From: Elusimicrobiota bacterium
GTDB lineage: Bacteria > Elusimicrobiota > Elusimicrobia > UBA1565 > UBA9628
DNA: 64,000 nt
Direction: 5' to 3'
Assembly (NCBI GenBank): GCA_016218575.1
Contig: JACRDN010000014.1
Coordinates: forward strand, 62,001 to 126,000
Shown here: positions 37,759-46,594 of the stretch, one piece after another
Layout of the letters: the number at the start of each line of letters is the position of its first letter
How positions within the stretch are numbered: the first letter of the stretch is position 1
Program-made: the position numbers and the translations under genes
The notes under the pieces: generated by a model
Databases searched by the model: none
Told to the model about the DNA's origin: nothing
The model's input: only the letters and a program-made list of their open reading frames with translations

Positions 37759-38948
37759 TAAAAAATGAATTGATGGGATTTCTGGACGAGGAGCTTTCCA
37801 AGATCAAGGCCGAGGGGCGTTCTCCCAAACTGCGCATCCTCTCATCGCCCCAAGGGCCGGTGTCCGTGATTGACGGCAAGACCGTGGTGAACCTTACCTC
37901 CAACAATTACCTGGATCTCGCCAACCACCCGGCCTTGAAAAAGGCGGCCTGCGAGGCGGTGGAGAAATACGGGGTGGGAACGGCGGCGGTGCGCACCATC
38001 ATCGGGACCATGGACATCCACCGGGATCTGGAGAGGGAGCTCGCCCGCTTCAAGGGAACCGAGGCGGCCCTCGTGTTCCAGTCGGGATTCACCGTGAACG
38101 TGGCCTGCTGCCAGAGCCTTATGACCGACGAAAACGACCTTCTCGTTTCCGACGAGCTCAACCACGCCTCCATCATAGACGGGGCCAGGCTTGCCAAAGC
38201 CCGGCGCAGGGTATATCCTCACAAGGACATGGGCGCCTTGAAGGCGATTCTGGAGTCTGCCGAGTCCCGCGCGGCCCGGCGCAAAATGATCGTGACCGAC
38301 GGGGTGTTCAGCATGGACGGGGACATCGCGCCTCTGCCCGAGATCATGGACCTGGCCGACCGGCACGGGGCCTTCGTCATGGTGGATGACGCCCACGCCT
38401 CGGGGGTCCTCGGCAAAAACGGGCGCGGCACCCCCGACCATTTCGGCCTGACCCAAAGGGTCCAGATACAGATCGGGACCTTGTCCAAGGCCATCGCCGC
38501 GATCGGGGGCTACGTGGCCGGGTCTCGGGAGCTGCGCGACTACCTCGTCTGCACGGGGCGGCCCTTCGGCTTCTCGAGCTCTCACCCGCCCTCGGTCGTG
38601 GCCACCTGCCGCGCGGCCTTGGAGCTTCTCCTCTCCGAGCCCCAGCGCATCGAGAGGCTGTGGTCCAACGCCAGGCATTTTAAGGAAGGCTTGAAAGGAC
38701 TCGGCTTCGACACGGGAGCCAGCGAAACCCCAATCACCCCGGTCATGGTCGGGAACACCGCCAAGGCCCAGGCCTTCTCGGCGCGTCTCTTCGAGGAGGG
38801 GGTGTTCGCCTTGGCCATCTGCTATCCCACCGTGGCGCGCGGAAAAGAGCGCCTGCGCACTATCGTGAGCGCGGGGCATACGGCCCAGGACTTGGATTTT
38901 GCCTTGGAGAAATTCCGGAAAGTCGGGCTGGAGCTGGGAATCATATGA
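37755..38948 (+). CDS. kbl: 2-amino-3-ketobutyrate CoA ligase (glycine C-acetyltransferase)
   Basis: The 397-residue PLP enzyme of the alpha-oxoamine synthase family contains NLTSNNYLDLANHP, DELNHASIIDG, the DDAHASGVLG PLP pocket and the Schiff-base Lys K245 in QIGTLSKAIAAIGGY. With Tdh it splits threonine to glycine and acetyl-CoA. Other members of the family (biotin, sphingolipid, haem enzymes) are less likely given the tdh neighbour. The end overlaps the next start (ATGA). Confidence 0.9.
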   Translation: MIKNELMGFLDEELSKIKAEGRSPKLRILSSPQGPVSVIDGKTVVNLTSNNYLDLANHPALKKAACEAVEKYGVGTAAVRTIIGTMDIHRDLERELARFKGTEAALVFQSGFTVNVACCQSLMTDENDLLVSDELNHASIIDGARLAKARRRVYPHKDMGALKAILESAESRAARRKMIVTDGVFSMDGDIAPLPEIMDLADRHGAFVMVDDAHASGVLGKNGRGTPDHFGLTQRVQIQIGTLSKAIAAIGGYVAGSRELRDYLVCTGRPFGFSSSHPPSVVATCRAALELLLSEPQRIERLWSNARHFKEGLKGLGFDTGASETPITPVMVGNTAKAQAFSARLFEEGVFALAICYPTVARGKERLRTIVSAGHTAQDLDFALEKFRKVGLELGII

Positions 38949-39721
38949 GGCTATTGGCCATCCTGGCCTTGAGCGGCGCATTCGCGGCTCCGGCTGGATC
39001 CGCGAATGCGATCTTATGCCTGTACACGGGACCGGGGGATCCGGGAAAAGCTCCTCCAAACGTCTATTTCGATTTCGCCCAGATTTCATTCAATCATGAA
39101 CTCCGGGGATCCGGGAAGGCCCGGCTTTCCTATCGGAAAATGCTGCCGCGCAATGAGGCGGCTGAGAAAGGACGGTTTCCTAAGGAGGGAATCTTCGGTT
39201 ACGACGCCAAGCAAAAGAGGTGGACCGGCTTCTGGCAGGACTCGCTAGGGACGGCCCAAATGGAGCTCAAGAAGCCGGAGAATCCCTACGTTTCGCAAGA
39301 GGTTCCGGACGACGCGCCAAGGGCCCTGTTCGGGCGCTTGATCTTGAAGTATAAAAAGGGGGGATCATTGGAGAGCTGGCTTTTCAATTGCTCGGTCAAT
39401 GATGCTCTCACAGGCGACTGCCGGCTTTACGCGCCGACGCTCCTCGATCCCACCTACAACGACGAATCCTTTCATAGGCGCTGCCAGTCGCCCCACCGCT
39501 TCGAGGAGATGAAATGGGTGCATAGCCCGGACGGCGTGCCCTATTATTTTTCCGGCGTGTACTCGAGCCAATGGGACGCGCGCGAGGGCTACCGTCTTTT
39601 CAGCGTGGCCGGCGGCAGGGATCCCGATCAGCACGTTTCGTCCACCTCCATCTGCCAGGACGCGCAGGGGGCCTGGCGCTTCCTCATCCAATACCACGTC
39701 TACCGCCTTGACTGTCGGTAG
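38945..39721 (+). CDS. Exported Cys-rich protein, unknown
   Basis: The 258-residue protein has a signal peptide (MRLLAILALSGAFAAPAGSANA) and a mature part with six Cys (ILCLY, FNCSVN, GDCRLY, RRCQSP, SICQDA, LDCR), probably disulphide-bonded. It is rich in aromatic residues and likely a beta fold. Translationally coupled to kbl, though a metabolic link is doubtful. I recognise no family. Confidence 0.6.
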   Translation: MRLLAILALSGAFAAPAGSANAILCLYTGPGDPGKAPPNVYFDFAQISFNHELRGSGKARLSYRKMLPRNEAAEKGRFPKEGIFGYDAKQKRWTGFWQDSLGTAQMELKKPENPYVSQEVPDDAPRALFGRLILKYKKGGSLESWLFNCSVNDALTGDCRLYAPTLLDPTYNDESFHRRCQSPHRFEEMKWVHSPDGVPYYFSGVYSSQWDAREGYRLFSVAGGRDPDQHVSSTSICQDAQGAWRFLIQYHVYRLDCR

Positions 39722-39801
39722 TCCGGGCCTAGAAAACCCTAGGACCTAAGACCAGCCCCGGGCGGGACCAAAGGCCCTGAGCTCCGCCAGGCCGCATAAA
39801 T

Positions 39802-39807
39802 TAAAAT
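39802..39807 (+). promoter_or_regulatory. -10 box before the triple-repeat exported protein
   Basis: TAAAAT is followed by GGCTTC and then GTG, a 6-nt gap, so the transcript should begin at that GTG. No ribosome-binding site is present. Confidence 0.45.
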
Positions 39808-39813
39808 GGCTTC

Positions 39814-41685
39814 GTGATGCGGGTTATTTTGGCTTTATTTCTTGGCGCCAATGCCGGCCATGCGGCCGTGGCGGCGGCTCCGCCTCTTGCTCGCTCCATT
39901 ATTCCCGGCGTGGTGATTCATGAGACGGCTGTTTCCATGGGCCGCGTGGCCCTGCCGCGGATTCGGCCGCTCCTCCTCGGGCTTGAGCGCTCATCCATCT
40001 CCCTTCAGAACGCCCAGTTCAAGGAGAGTCCCGTCCAGGAGGCTCGGATACTGGATTCGGTCTTTGGCGACGGTGGCCGGACCTCCGCGCGGTCCGGCCT
40101 GCCGGAGATTCTCAAGCCGTCCGCGATTCGCGGCGGCTCCGGCGCGGGAGGCGCGGATATCCCGCCTCCCCCGGAGGCAAAGGGCCGACCCGATAATGGG
40201 GGCGAGGAGGAGCGCTATTTCCGTGAGATGCGAAAAGCCTCCTTGGAGGGGGTCGAGGCCTACCAGCAGATGATCTCCTATCCGATCGCTAACGGCGATT
40301 TGCCACCGGACTCGCCGGTCCCCGAGTTCCATGAGCAGGTCATGGAGCTCTACGGCATGTCCGTGGACTCCCTTCGCTCCGAGGTGAAGCTTTTGCCGGC
40401 CGGCCCGGAGAAGGACATGGCCCTTCTGGTTTTGAGATATTTCATGCCGGCCTTGAAGCAGGGCTTGGATCCCGGCCGGGAGATCATAGGCGGCCCCTTC
40501 GGGGCTTATGTCCAGGCCGTGGCGGCGCGCCTTGCGCGCGTGCACCGGGCGGTGGAGGCCTCCGCGAGTCCGAAGGAATACAAAGAACGGCTCAAGGCCT
40601 TATCCGCTTTCGAGCGCCTGCGCGAGGATTCTCTTGAGGCCGTTGAGAATCTCCGGATGGAGGCCTTGATAAAGGCAAAGAACCTGGGGTCGGCTAGGGA
40701 CGTTTATCGCAGGGCCCTGGCCTTGCTCCGGCGTTCGGCACCCCCGCGGGGCTCAGCCCCCTTGGCGGCGTTGTACTCTGTCTTGAGAAGGGCCTTGAAT
40801 CCCGGGCAGGACGTGATTTTGAAAGGTTTTGGCGCCTACTATGCAGCGGTTTACTCGCGCTTGGACCATATTCAGGGCATCATCGAATCCTCGGACTCCC
40901 TTGAGGATTACCGGAGCCGCCTAGAAGGCGCCTTCCCAACGCCCCTGGTTCCGGTTCCCGCCGAGGGCTCCGCGTTGGAGCGGTCCCTTGAGATCATTCA
41001 AGGCTTTCAGAAAATCATCAACGCCGCTATGGACCGCGACGGCTTCATCCCCTCGGACTCGGCCCGCGAGCTCCATGCCCAGGTCCAGGAGGTTTACGCC
41101 GCCTTGGAGAAGGGATTGGAAGGCGATTTGCGCCGCGACCTCCTTCCGGTTTTGCGAAAAGCGCTCAGGCCCGGCAGGGAGACGGTCAACGGCCCGGTGC
41201 TTGGCTATGTCGATGCGGTATCTTATGGTTTGCGTCAGGCCAAAAATTTCACCGAGGGGGGAGGGGCTCCTCCGAAGGGTCTTGACCTTGAGAGGGCGAT
41301 GAAGGCACATCCGGCCCTGGCCAGGATATTGGAAACCCCGAGGCGGCTCATCGTCACCTCTTACGCCGCTTACGACGGTTTGCAGGCAGGCGCGGTTTCA
41401 GGATTCAAAGATAAAAATTTTATTTCCCTTAAACTGTGGGTTTTGCGCGGGATATTTATATTCCTCAATCCCGACGGCAGCTACTTGAAGGGGGAGCTCA
41501 ATCTTGGCGCTCTTCGCCTGGTCGAGGCTTCGCAGGCTACGTATCGCTTCGAGGCCGAGAGCCGGGCTGGCGGGCGCAAGGGAGTCATGGTCATTTCCGT
41601 GATTGATGAGAAGGAGGGCAAGATCCGCCTGAGGTTCGAGAAGCACGAGGGCAAGGTGATGCGCTTCTTCGAGGCGGAGGGCTGA
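39814..41685 (+). CDS. Large exported protein with three internal helical repeats
   Basis: The 623-residue protein (GTG start; next codon is ATG) has a signal peptide (VILALFLGANAGHAAVA). Three units of roughly 140-200 residues each contain a shared block: LKQGLDPGREIIGGPFGAYV, LRRALNPGQDVILKGFGAYY and LRKALRPGRETVNGPVLGYV, each followed by a helix of the form AVxxRLxx. A C-terminal beta domain (about 510-623) ends in KGVMVISVIDEKEGKIRLRF. The family is unknown to me. No Cys is apparent in the mature chain, unlike its neighbours. It is followed after 1 nt by another exported protein. Confidence 0.6.
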   Translation: MMRVILALFLGANAGHAAVAAAPPLARSIIPGVVIHETAVSMGRVALPRIRPLLLGLERSSISLQNAQFKESPVQEARILDSVFGDGGRTSARSGLPEILKPSAIRGGSGAGGADIPPPPEAKGRPDNGGEEERYFREMRKASLEGVEAYQQMISYPIANGDLPPDSPVPEFHEQVMELYGMSVDSLRSEVKLLPAGPEKDMALLVLRYFMPALKQGLDPGREIIGGPFGAYVQAVAARLARVHRAVEASASPKEYKERLKALSAFERLREDSLEAVENLRMEALIKAKNLGSARDVYRRALALLRRSAPPRGSAPLAALYSVLRRALNPGQDVILKGFGAYYAAVYSRLDHIQGIIESSDSLEDYRSRLEGAFPTPLVPVPAEGSALERSLEIIQGFQKIINAAMDRDGFIPSDSARELHAQVQEVYAALEKGLEGDLRRDLLPVLRKALRPGRETVNGPVLGYVDAVSYGLRQAKNFTEGGGAPPKGLDLERAMKAHPALARILETPRRLIVTSYAAYDGLQAGAVSGFKDKNFISLKLWVLRGIFIFLNPDGSYLKGELNLGALRLVEASQATYRFEAESRAGGRKGVMVISVIDEKEGKIRLRFEKHEGKVMRFFEAEG

Positions 41686-41686
41686 T

Positions 41687-42328
41687 ATGAGGAAAGCGAT
41701 TTTATTGTCCGGCTTGCTTCTCCTGGGGCAATCCGCTGCCGCTGGGGAGATGTCCGATTTTTTCCGGCATTGGCGGCTGTCTTACGAGCACGACTACTCC
41801 GCCTGCCCATACCCTTACTCGAGCGTGATCGGCTCGGCCTTCCTGCGCGGCGCGGCGTTGAGGCTCGAGTTTTACCGGGGCCGTATGTCCGCGGGATTTA
41901 CCCTCGAGCCAGGAGAGAGAGAGGTCGCCTGCGAGGCCGGGAGATGCCGCGAGAAGGTGGAGTTCTCGGGCTCCAGGATTCTTCAGACTATCGCCGACCT
42001 GTCCGGGCGCTTGGAGAGGCTCTCGTCCTTCGCTCTGGACTCCGAGGGCAGGCTCAGCGTGCGCCATGAGCGGCCGGGCGCTGTCCCCGAGTCCTGCCTC
42101 TATGTCCCGGACGCCATCGAAGTCCAAGTGGGAGCCCCCAAAAGCCCAGGCTATTGGCACGGCTACAACGCCGAGCTCGGCTACGTCACCGTCTATTCGC
42201 CCAACGTGGAGCTCTATGGAGGCATCGTCCTGCGCGCGGAATGGACGATGGAAAACACATGGAGGGCGCTGTATTTCGGGCGCTACGTCTGGGTTTACCT
42301 TGCGCGGAGCACGATTTCGCTTCCTTGA
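41687..42328 (+). CDS. Exported protein, unknown
   Basis: The 213-residue protein has a signal peptide (MRKAILLSGLLLLGQSAAAG). The mature part has Cys residues at SACPYPYS, VACEAGRC and ESCLYVP, and an aromatic-rich C-terminal half likely to be beta. It starts immediately after the triple-repeat protein. Its last 34 nt overlap the 3' end of the convergent gene. No family recognised. Confidence 0.55.
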   Translation: MRKAILLSGLLLLGQSAAAGEMSDFFRHWRLSYEHDYSACPYPYSSVIGSAFLRGAALRLEFYRGRMSAGFTLEPGEREVACEAGRCREKVEFSGSRILQTIADLSGRLERLSSFALDSEGRLSVRHERPGAVPESCLYVPDAIEVQVGAPKSPGYWHGYNAELGYVTVYSPNVELYGGIVLRAEWTMENTWRALYFGRYVWVYLARSTISLP

Positions 42329-42759
42329 GATGATCTCACCTCGTTTAAATTGAAGCTTGGCCGCGCATCTATGCGGCCCGTCGCGTTGTTCTGCTCAAAG
42401 TCAACTTGCCATGCATATTCACCCACCCGTGGAACCTGACGCCAACAAGTCGCTTCATAGCGCTGACCCTTCTTGAGGAGGCAGATATTGCTCACGGTCA
42501 TGCGTCCTCGCTTGTCCGGAGAGGAGGCATAAGATCCGTAAATTTGCCACACTCCCGTTCCGGGCCAATCGAGGCAGTAAACATGTGCCGGAGGGGATTG
42601 CGACACCTGCGCCATTGGGAAAGGTGCCGCCGAGAGTTCTAGGCACGATTCATATTGAGCCTTTAAATCTTTTTGACTGGGAACGTTGCCTTGCGCGCCA
42701 AGCGCTTCCGCCGTGAGGAATTCGTTTAAGAGCAACGCTAAAACTGTTAAGGACCTCAT
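42295..42759 (-). CDS. Exported protein, unknown
   Basis: The 154-residue protein (ATG with a signal-like start, MRSLTVLALLLNEFLTAEALG) has four Cys (ESCLEL, VYCLDW, NICLLK, ATCWRQ) and a beta-rich pattern. The repertoire of short Cys-containing beta segments resembles the gene it converges with. The frame is open further upstream, but the leader fixes the start here. Function unknown. Confidence 0.55.
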   Translation of the reverse strand: MRSLTVLALLLNEFLTAEALGAQGNVPSQKDLKAQYESCLELSAAPFPMAQVSQSPPAHVYCLDWPGTGVWQIYGSYASSPDKRGRMTVSNICLLKKGQRYEATCWRQVPRVGEYAWQVDFEQNNATGRIDARPSFNLNEVRSSQGSEIVLRAR

Positions 42760-42833
42760 TATTTGAAGTGTGCGGCCAGGCCGGTTTCCTGTCAAGGGCC
42801 CCCTCTTGGGGGGATGCGGTTCCCCGGTTGCCG

Positions 42834-43385
42834 CTAATTTGCCTGCGGGGTCAGCGGCTGGTAGGCCCTGTTCAAATTCTGCATCAGTTCGGCCTTCACC
42901 TTGCCCCCGGCGGACGGGGCCAGATGACCCAAAAGCATGGTGTAGGCGTCCGGGGCCAACCGATCGAGGCAGTTCATTAAGGCCCCCTCGTCCGTGTCGT
43001 TGCCTACGTTTACCGGCTGGCCTGAGGGATTGCTGATGGGGCACGCCCCGCTCGGCGACATTCGGCAAACCCGCAGTCGAAACCTCGGATTTTTCTCCGG
43101 GTCCTTGGGGTCGCTCAACCTTAGCTCGATGGACAGTTTTTCAGCCTGTTGACCGACCGCCCCCATACCCTCCGTTTGAAGGGACAGGCATTTGTACTGC
43201 TCCGGGCCGCTTGTCTGGGCGTTATACCGGGCTTTCAATATCTTCGGCGGGGCGATTACGGTCTTCCTCGCTCCTTGTCCGGCTTCCGTCGCTTTCTCGA
43301 TTTCAATGTCGTTGAACGGCCAAGTTTGAGCCCGCAACGGAAGGGCGGACAGGGCAGCCGCCAAGAAAATCAGCTGGTATTTCAT
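42834..43385 (-). CDS. Exported protein, unknown
   Basis: The 183-residue protein has a signal peptide (MKYQLIFLAAALSALPLRA) and a good ribosome-binding site (GGAGGT, 5 nt before the ATG). The mature part has four Cys (YKCLSL, RVCRMS, GACPIS, MNCLDR). The last 60 residues are helical. Probably in one unit with the next minus-strand gene 75 nt downstream. No family recognised. Confidence 0.58.
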   Translation of the reverse strand: MKYQLIFLAAALSALPLRAQTWPFNDIEIEKATEAGQGARKTVIAPPKILKARYNAQTSGPEQYKCLSLQTEGMGAVGQQAEKLSIELRLSDPKDPEKNPRFRLRVCRMSPSGACPISNPSGQPVNVGNDTDEGALMNCLDRLAPDAYTMLLGHLAPSAGGKVKAELMQNLNRAYQPLTPQAN

Positions 43386-43489
43386 CGGAACCTCCGTTAG
43401 TCGCCGATTTGCAGTTTAAGTCCTCTTTCCAATTCTGTCAATGGCGAATAAGTGGCATAGGTCTTGACAGGAGTTAGTAGTCCTGTTAA

Positions 43490-44155
43490 ATGGTTGTCAT
43501 GAAATGGATTTTCCCAATTTTCATTCTGGCCGCCTCGGCCCATGCCAAGGATTACCCCGACCCGAGGACCGTCCACGATTGGCCCGCCTCCGAGGCGCGC
43601 GAGGCTTTTGCCAAGGCGGGGCCGGTGACCCGCGACATGATTTTCGGCCCGGCCGACGGGGTGGGGGAGTGGGAGCTCGAGGCCGAGACCAAGACCGACG
43701 GGACCGGCGTCCGCGAGGAAATAGACGCCTGGGCGCAGACGTTCGAGTTCTACCATAAGAAGGATCCCTACACCAAGCGGGAATTCGACTTCGTCGTCAG
43801 AAAGCACGTATTCCTTCTGCCTCCGCCGGCGTCCCAATACACCCAAGAAAGCGAGTGCCGCTCTGCTTTCCTCCTCAAGGTCGGCGCCTTGGTCATGGAC
43901 GACTCCAATTTCGCGGGGCACGAGTATTCCAGGCATATCCCTATCACCAATTTCAATCGACGCTCCCTCAGCCACCACTTCCTCTGCCGCAAGGGCGCCG
44001 ACGCGAAGCACATCCTATGCCGGGTGACTTTGAAGCAGTGGTCCAAGCCCATCCTGGCCAGCGGCTCGTGGCGCCCGGAGGGCGAACCGTCCGTTTTCTA
44101 CCAAGGCTACCGGCGGAAGTATTCGGGACCAGGTAAAGCGAGGCTTAGACAGTGA
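43490..44155 (+). CDS. Exported protein, unknown
   Basis: The 221-residue protein (ATG at 43490 or 43499) has a signal peptide (MKWIFPIFILAASAHA). The mature chain is rich in Trp, Phe, His and Asp, with Cys at SECRSA, FLCRKG and ILCRVT. AGGAG lies about 15 nt upstream inside a CAGGA/TCCTG inverted repeat. Followed by two AT-rich exported-protein genes on the same strand. No family recognised. Confidence 0.55.
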   Translation: MVVMKWIFPIFILAASAHAKDYPDPRTVHDWPASEAREAFAKAGPVTRDMIFGPADGVGEWELEAETKTDGTGVREEIDAWAQTFEFYHKKDPYTKREFDFVVRKHVFLLPPPASQYTQESECRSAFLLKVGALVMDDSNFAGHEYSRHIPITNFNRRSLSHHFLCRKGADAKHILCRVTLKQWSKPILASGSWRPEGEPSVFYQGYRRKYSGPGKARLRQ

Positions 44156-44167
44156 TGAGGAGGAGTT

Positions 44168-45205
44168 ATGTACATCAACCACAAATTTGTCCTTAAAACT
44201 TTGGCGATATTTTCTGTCCATATAGTGCTGGTTTCAATTTGCCGTGCCGATATTTCAGGGCGGGGAAAGGCAAGACTGCCTGCGATTGGAAATTTAAATT
44301 GTTCTCTTTATGACGCGCAACGAAAATGGCCAATAAATTTCGCAGTGATTGAATCTATGCATAACGGAAGACAAAACCTTTTTAAAATTACTCCTATCAG
44401 TGAATCATGCAGAGGCGATTCGACTACCTTGGCCGATCGAATTTCTAAAGCCAGTTCTTTAGATATCTGTGAACCAATAATTAAAGAACGCTTCCTTAAT
44501 TACATTCAAAAGAAATATAAAAAACAATTTTATGGGGAGCATGCTTATTATTTAATCCCGTACTTGTTAGGCGCGAATATTTGTCCTAACAAGAATGAAA
44601 GGTATAAATGTTTATCTAAAGAATGGAATCAAATAGGATCGTCTAAACAATTGGAATGGATCTGGAAATGGGAACCGCACAGCAAAGATGGCAAGCGTTA
44701 TAATCGAGTCGCGGAGAAAATTAAAGGCGCAAAAAATGAAGATATACATATCAACACTTGGGATGCTAAATTTAAGAAGGAAGTATTTTTGAAATTCCTG
44801 AGCCAATATCAGGCTGGAGTGCGGGAAGATTTGGAGGCTTTCAATAGGCTGGAAGAGATATACCTGCAAGCTGAAATTACATGCAATGATACTAAGAAAA
44901 CAATGGAAGTTAAACAAAAGGAGTTGTCAGAAAAGGCCATTTTATTTGTTAAGGAGAGATTTGATAAATTGGCGCCGAAACAGAAGAAACAGTCAGGAAA
45001 TCCTATTTCTGCAAATGACTACATTAAGAAATACAAGCCAGACAGCTGCGAAAATCGGCTGATTGCGCTTTTAAACAAGCCAGAGCAAAAGGCAGCTTTT
45101 CCTTACTTATTAAGAGTCCAAGCTGAAACCATTCAGCATTGGGCGGATCAGGCGGCCGATATCCTTGGAAATCGTAAAGAGAGGCTCGTTGTTCCTGCTC
45201 CTTAG
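44168..45205 (+). CDS. AT-rich exported protein, unknown
   Basis: The 345-residue protein has an N-terminal hydrophobic leader (about residues 7-26) and a Lys/Asn/Glu-rich helical body with scattered Cys. GAGGAG precedes the ATG. The coding sequence is visibly AT-richer, with A/T-ending codons, than nearly everything else in the window, which points to recent transfer or relaxed codon use. No motif recognised. It overlaps the untranslated lead of the next gene on the same strand. Confidence 0.55.
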   Translation: MYINHKFVLKTLAIFSVHIVLVSICRADISGRGKARLPAIGNLNCSLYDAQRKWPINFAVIESMHNGRQNLFKITPISESCRGDSTTLADRISKASSLDICEPIIKERFLNYIQKKYKKQFYGEHAYYLIPYLLGANICPNKNERYKCLSKEWNQIGSSKQLEWIWKWEPHSKDGKRYNRVAEKIKGAKNEDIHINTWDAKFKKEVFLKFLSQYQAGVREDLEAFNRLEEIYLQAEITCNDTKKTMEVKQKELSEKAILFVKERFDKLAPKQKKQSGNPISANDYIKKYKPDSCENRLIALLNKPEQKAAFPYLLRVQAETIQHWADQAADILGNRKERLVVPAP

Positions 45206-45233
45206 TTTTCAGGTTATCGAGGAGGTGCAAGGT

Positions 45234-46580
45234 ATGGCCGCAAGATTGCTGAGGCATCAATTCGTTGTGGCCGCAGTCTTAATGCTCAGCCTGATGGTGA
45301 ATTTTGTACAAGCTGCTGAAAACCCTCCTACGGATCAGGTATCTCTTGGGAACCTGAAGTTGGCTAAAGAGGGAATTGATGCGGCGCCTCCTCTCCCTGA
45401 AATGACCGATATTAAGCAGTCAGTAGATAAACTAAAGTCAGCGCTTCAAAATATCCAAGAAAGGACTGAGATGCTTAATAAGCATCTGGAAATGGCAAAA
45501 AAGATTTTTGATGCGTTAGACAGGCCGGCTAACCGAATTGATTGCGTCAGCCGAAAGCATAATGCTCCCCTGGGCGAAATTGTCTGCGATGACGACGTTA
45601 CTTCCAAACAGCCTGCGGCACGGCAGGTCATGTTCGCCGAGAAGGCATTGGTGCTTATTGGAAACAGCCTCGGCAGGGTTAGGGGTGAATTGAGCGGATT
45701 TGAGGAGCCGGAATATTGCCAGAATCAAAACGGCTCAAGCGTTCTGAAGCCGATAGTCGCCATCCGGAACGCATTCTATGATCCGACTCTTAAAAATAGG
45801 CTCAGTTTCAGTTATGCTGAATGGAATGTGGGTCGGCTTGCGGGTAATGAGGGAATCTTCGAGCGTGCGGCAAAGAGATGGAAGACCTCTTTTATGGATT
45901 CGAAGCTAATTCCAAAACAGAAGGAAGCATGGACGAAGCGCAAGGACATGTTGTCCGCCAATATCTCAAGGCTGGGCCAAATCGGTTCATTCTGCAGGAC
46001 ATATTTAGATGCGGTCAAGGCGGTGAGGGGTCGTTTTGAGGCGCTTGAACAGGAGAATGGGATCCTGGTTCAAATGGTGGGGTATTATCGGACTGGAAAG
46101 GCCGATGGTGAATATCAGGTCTCTGACAGGAGCGGGCTTTCCCCGTTTAGTGCTCCCCAAAAAAAGGACGCAACTCTTCAAGGACTGGCTCGAGATTTTC
46201 AAGACAAGCGAGCAAAGGTGAAAGACATGCTTGCACAGGAACTCCCGTCGTATGCTTTGTCTCCCAAAAATGCGGGGGAGCCATTATTTCTGGCGCCGCC
46301 TCCGTTGGACAAACCGGAAGCGCCTAAATTGGAGGAGATTTATAAGACCGAATTCAGCTGCGATAAGAAATGGAGTCCGGATACCTTGGGATTTACGGAT
46401 CAATATGGCAGAGATTTCGTCTTGAGCGTCAGGGAGGGTCAGGATCAGAAGGGCTGGCTGCGCAAGCCCGAGAAAGGGAGATATTCAGGGCGAAACTGGC
46501 CGGACCGACCCGTGGGTTCCAACCTTACGCAAACAACGATATTCCCCGATGTCGAGTATAAACTTAAGGGCTGTCAGTAA
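45234..46580 (+). CDS. Exported coiled-coil protein, unknown
   Basis: The 448-residue protein uses the ATG with GGAGG 8 nt upstream; longer frames lack a leader. It has a signal peptide (VVAAVLMLSLMVNFVQA), then long helices (SVDKLKSALQNIQERTEM and onward) that should form a coiled coil. A Pro-rich linker (FLAPPPLDKPEAPKLEE) and a small C-terminal domain with two Cys (EFSCDKKW, LKGCQ) follow. Composition is intermediate between the AT-rich gene upstream and the GC-rich bulk. No family recognised. Confidence 0.58.
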   Translation: MAARLLRHQFVVAAVLMLSLMVNFVQAAENPPTDQVSLGNLKLAKEGIDAAPPLPEMTDIKQSVDKLKSALQNIQERTEMLNKHLEMAKKIFDALDRPANRIDCVSRKHNAPLGEIVCDDDVTSKQPAARQVMFAEKALVLIGNSLGRVRGELSGFEEPEYCQNQNGSSVLKPIVAIRNAFYDPTLKNRLSFSYAEWNVGRLAGNEGIFERAAKRWKTSFMDSKLIPKQKEAWTKRKDMLSANISRLGQIGSFCRTYLDAVKAVRGRFEALEQENGILVQMVGYYRTGKADGEYQVSDRSGLSPFSAPQKKDATLQGLARDFQDKRAKVKDMLAQELPSYALSPKNAGEPLFLAPPPLDKPEAPKLEEIYKTEFSCDKKWSPDTLGFTDQYGRDFVLSVREGQDQKGWLRKPEKGRYSGRNWPDRPVGSNLTQTTIFPDVEYKLKGCQ

Positions 46581-46594
46581 GGCTGAGCCCCGCT

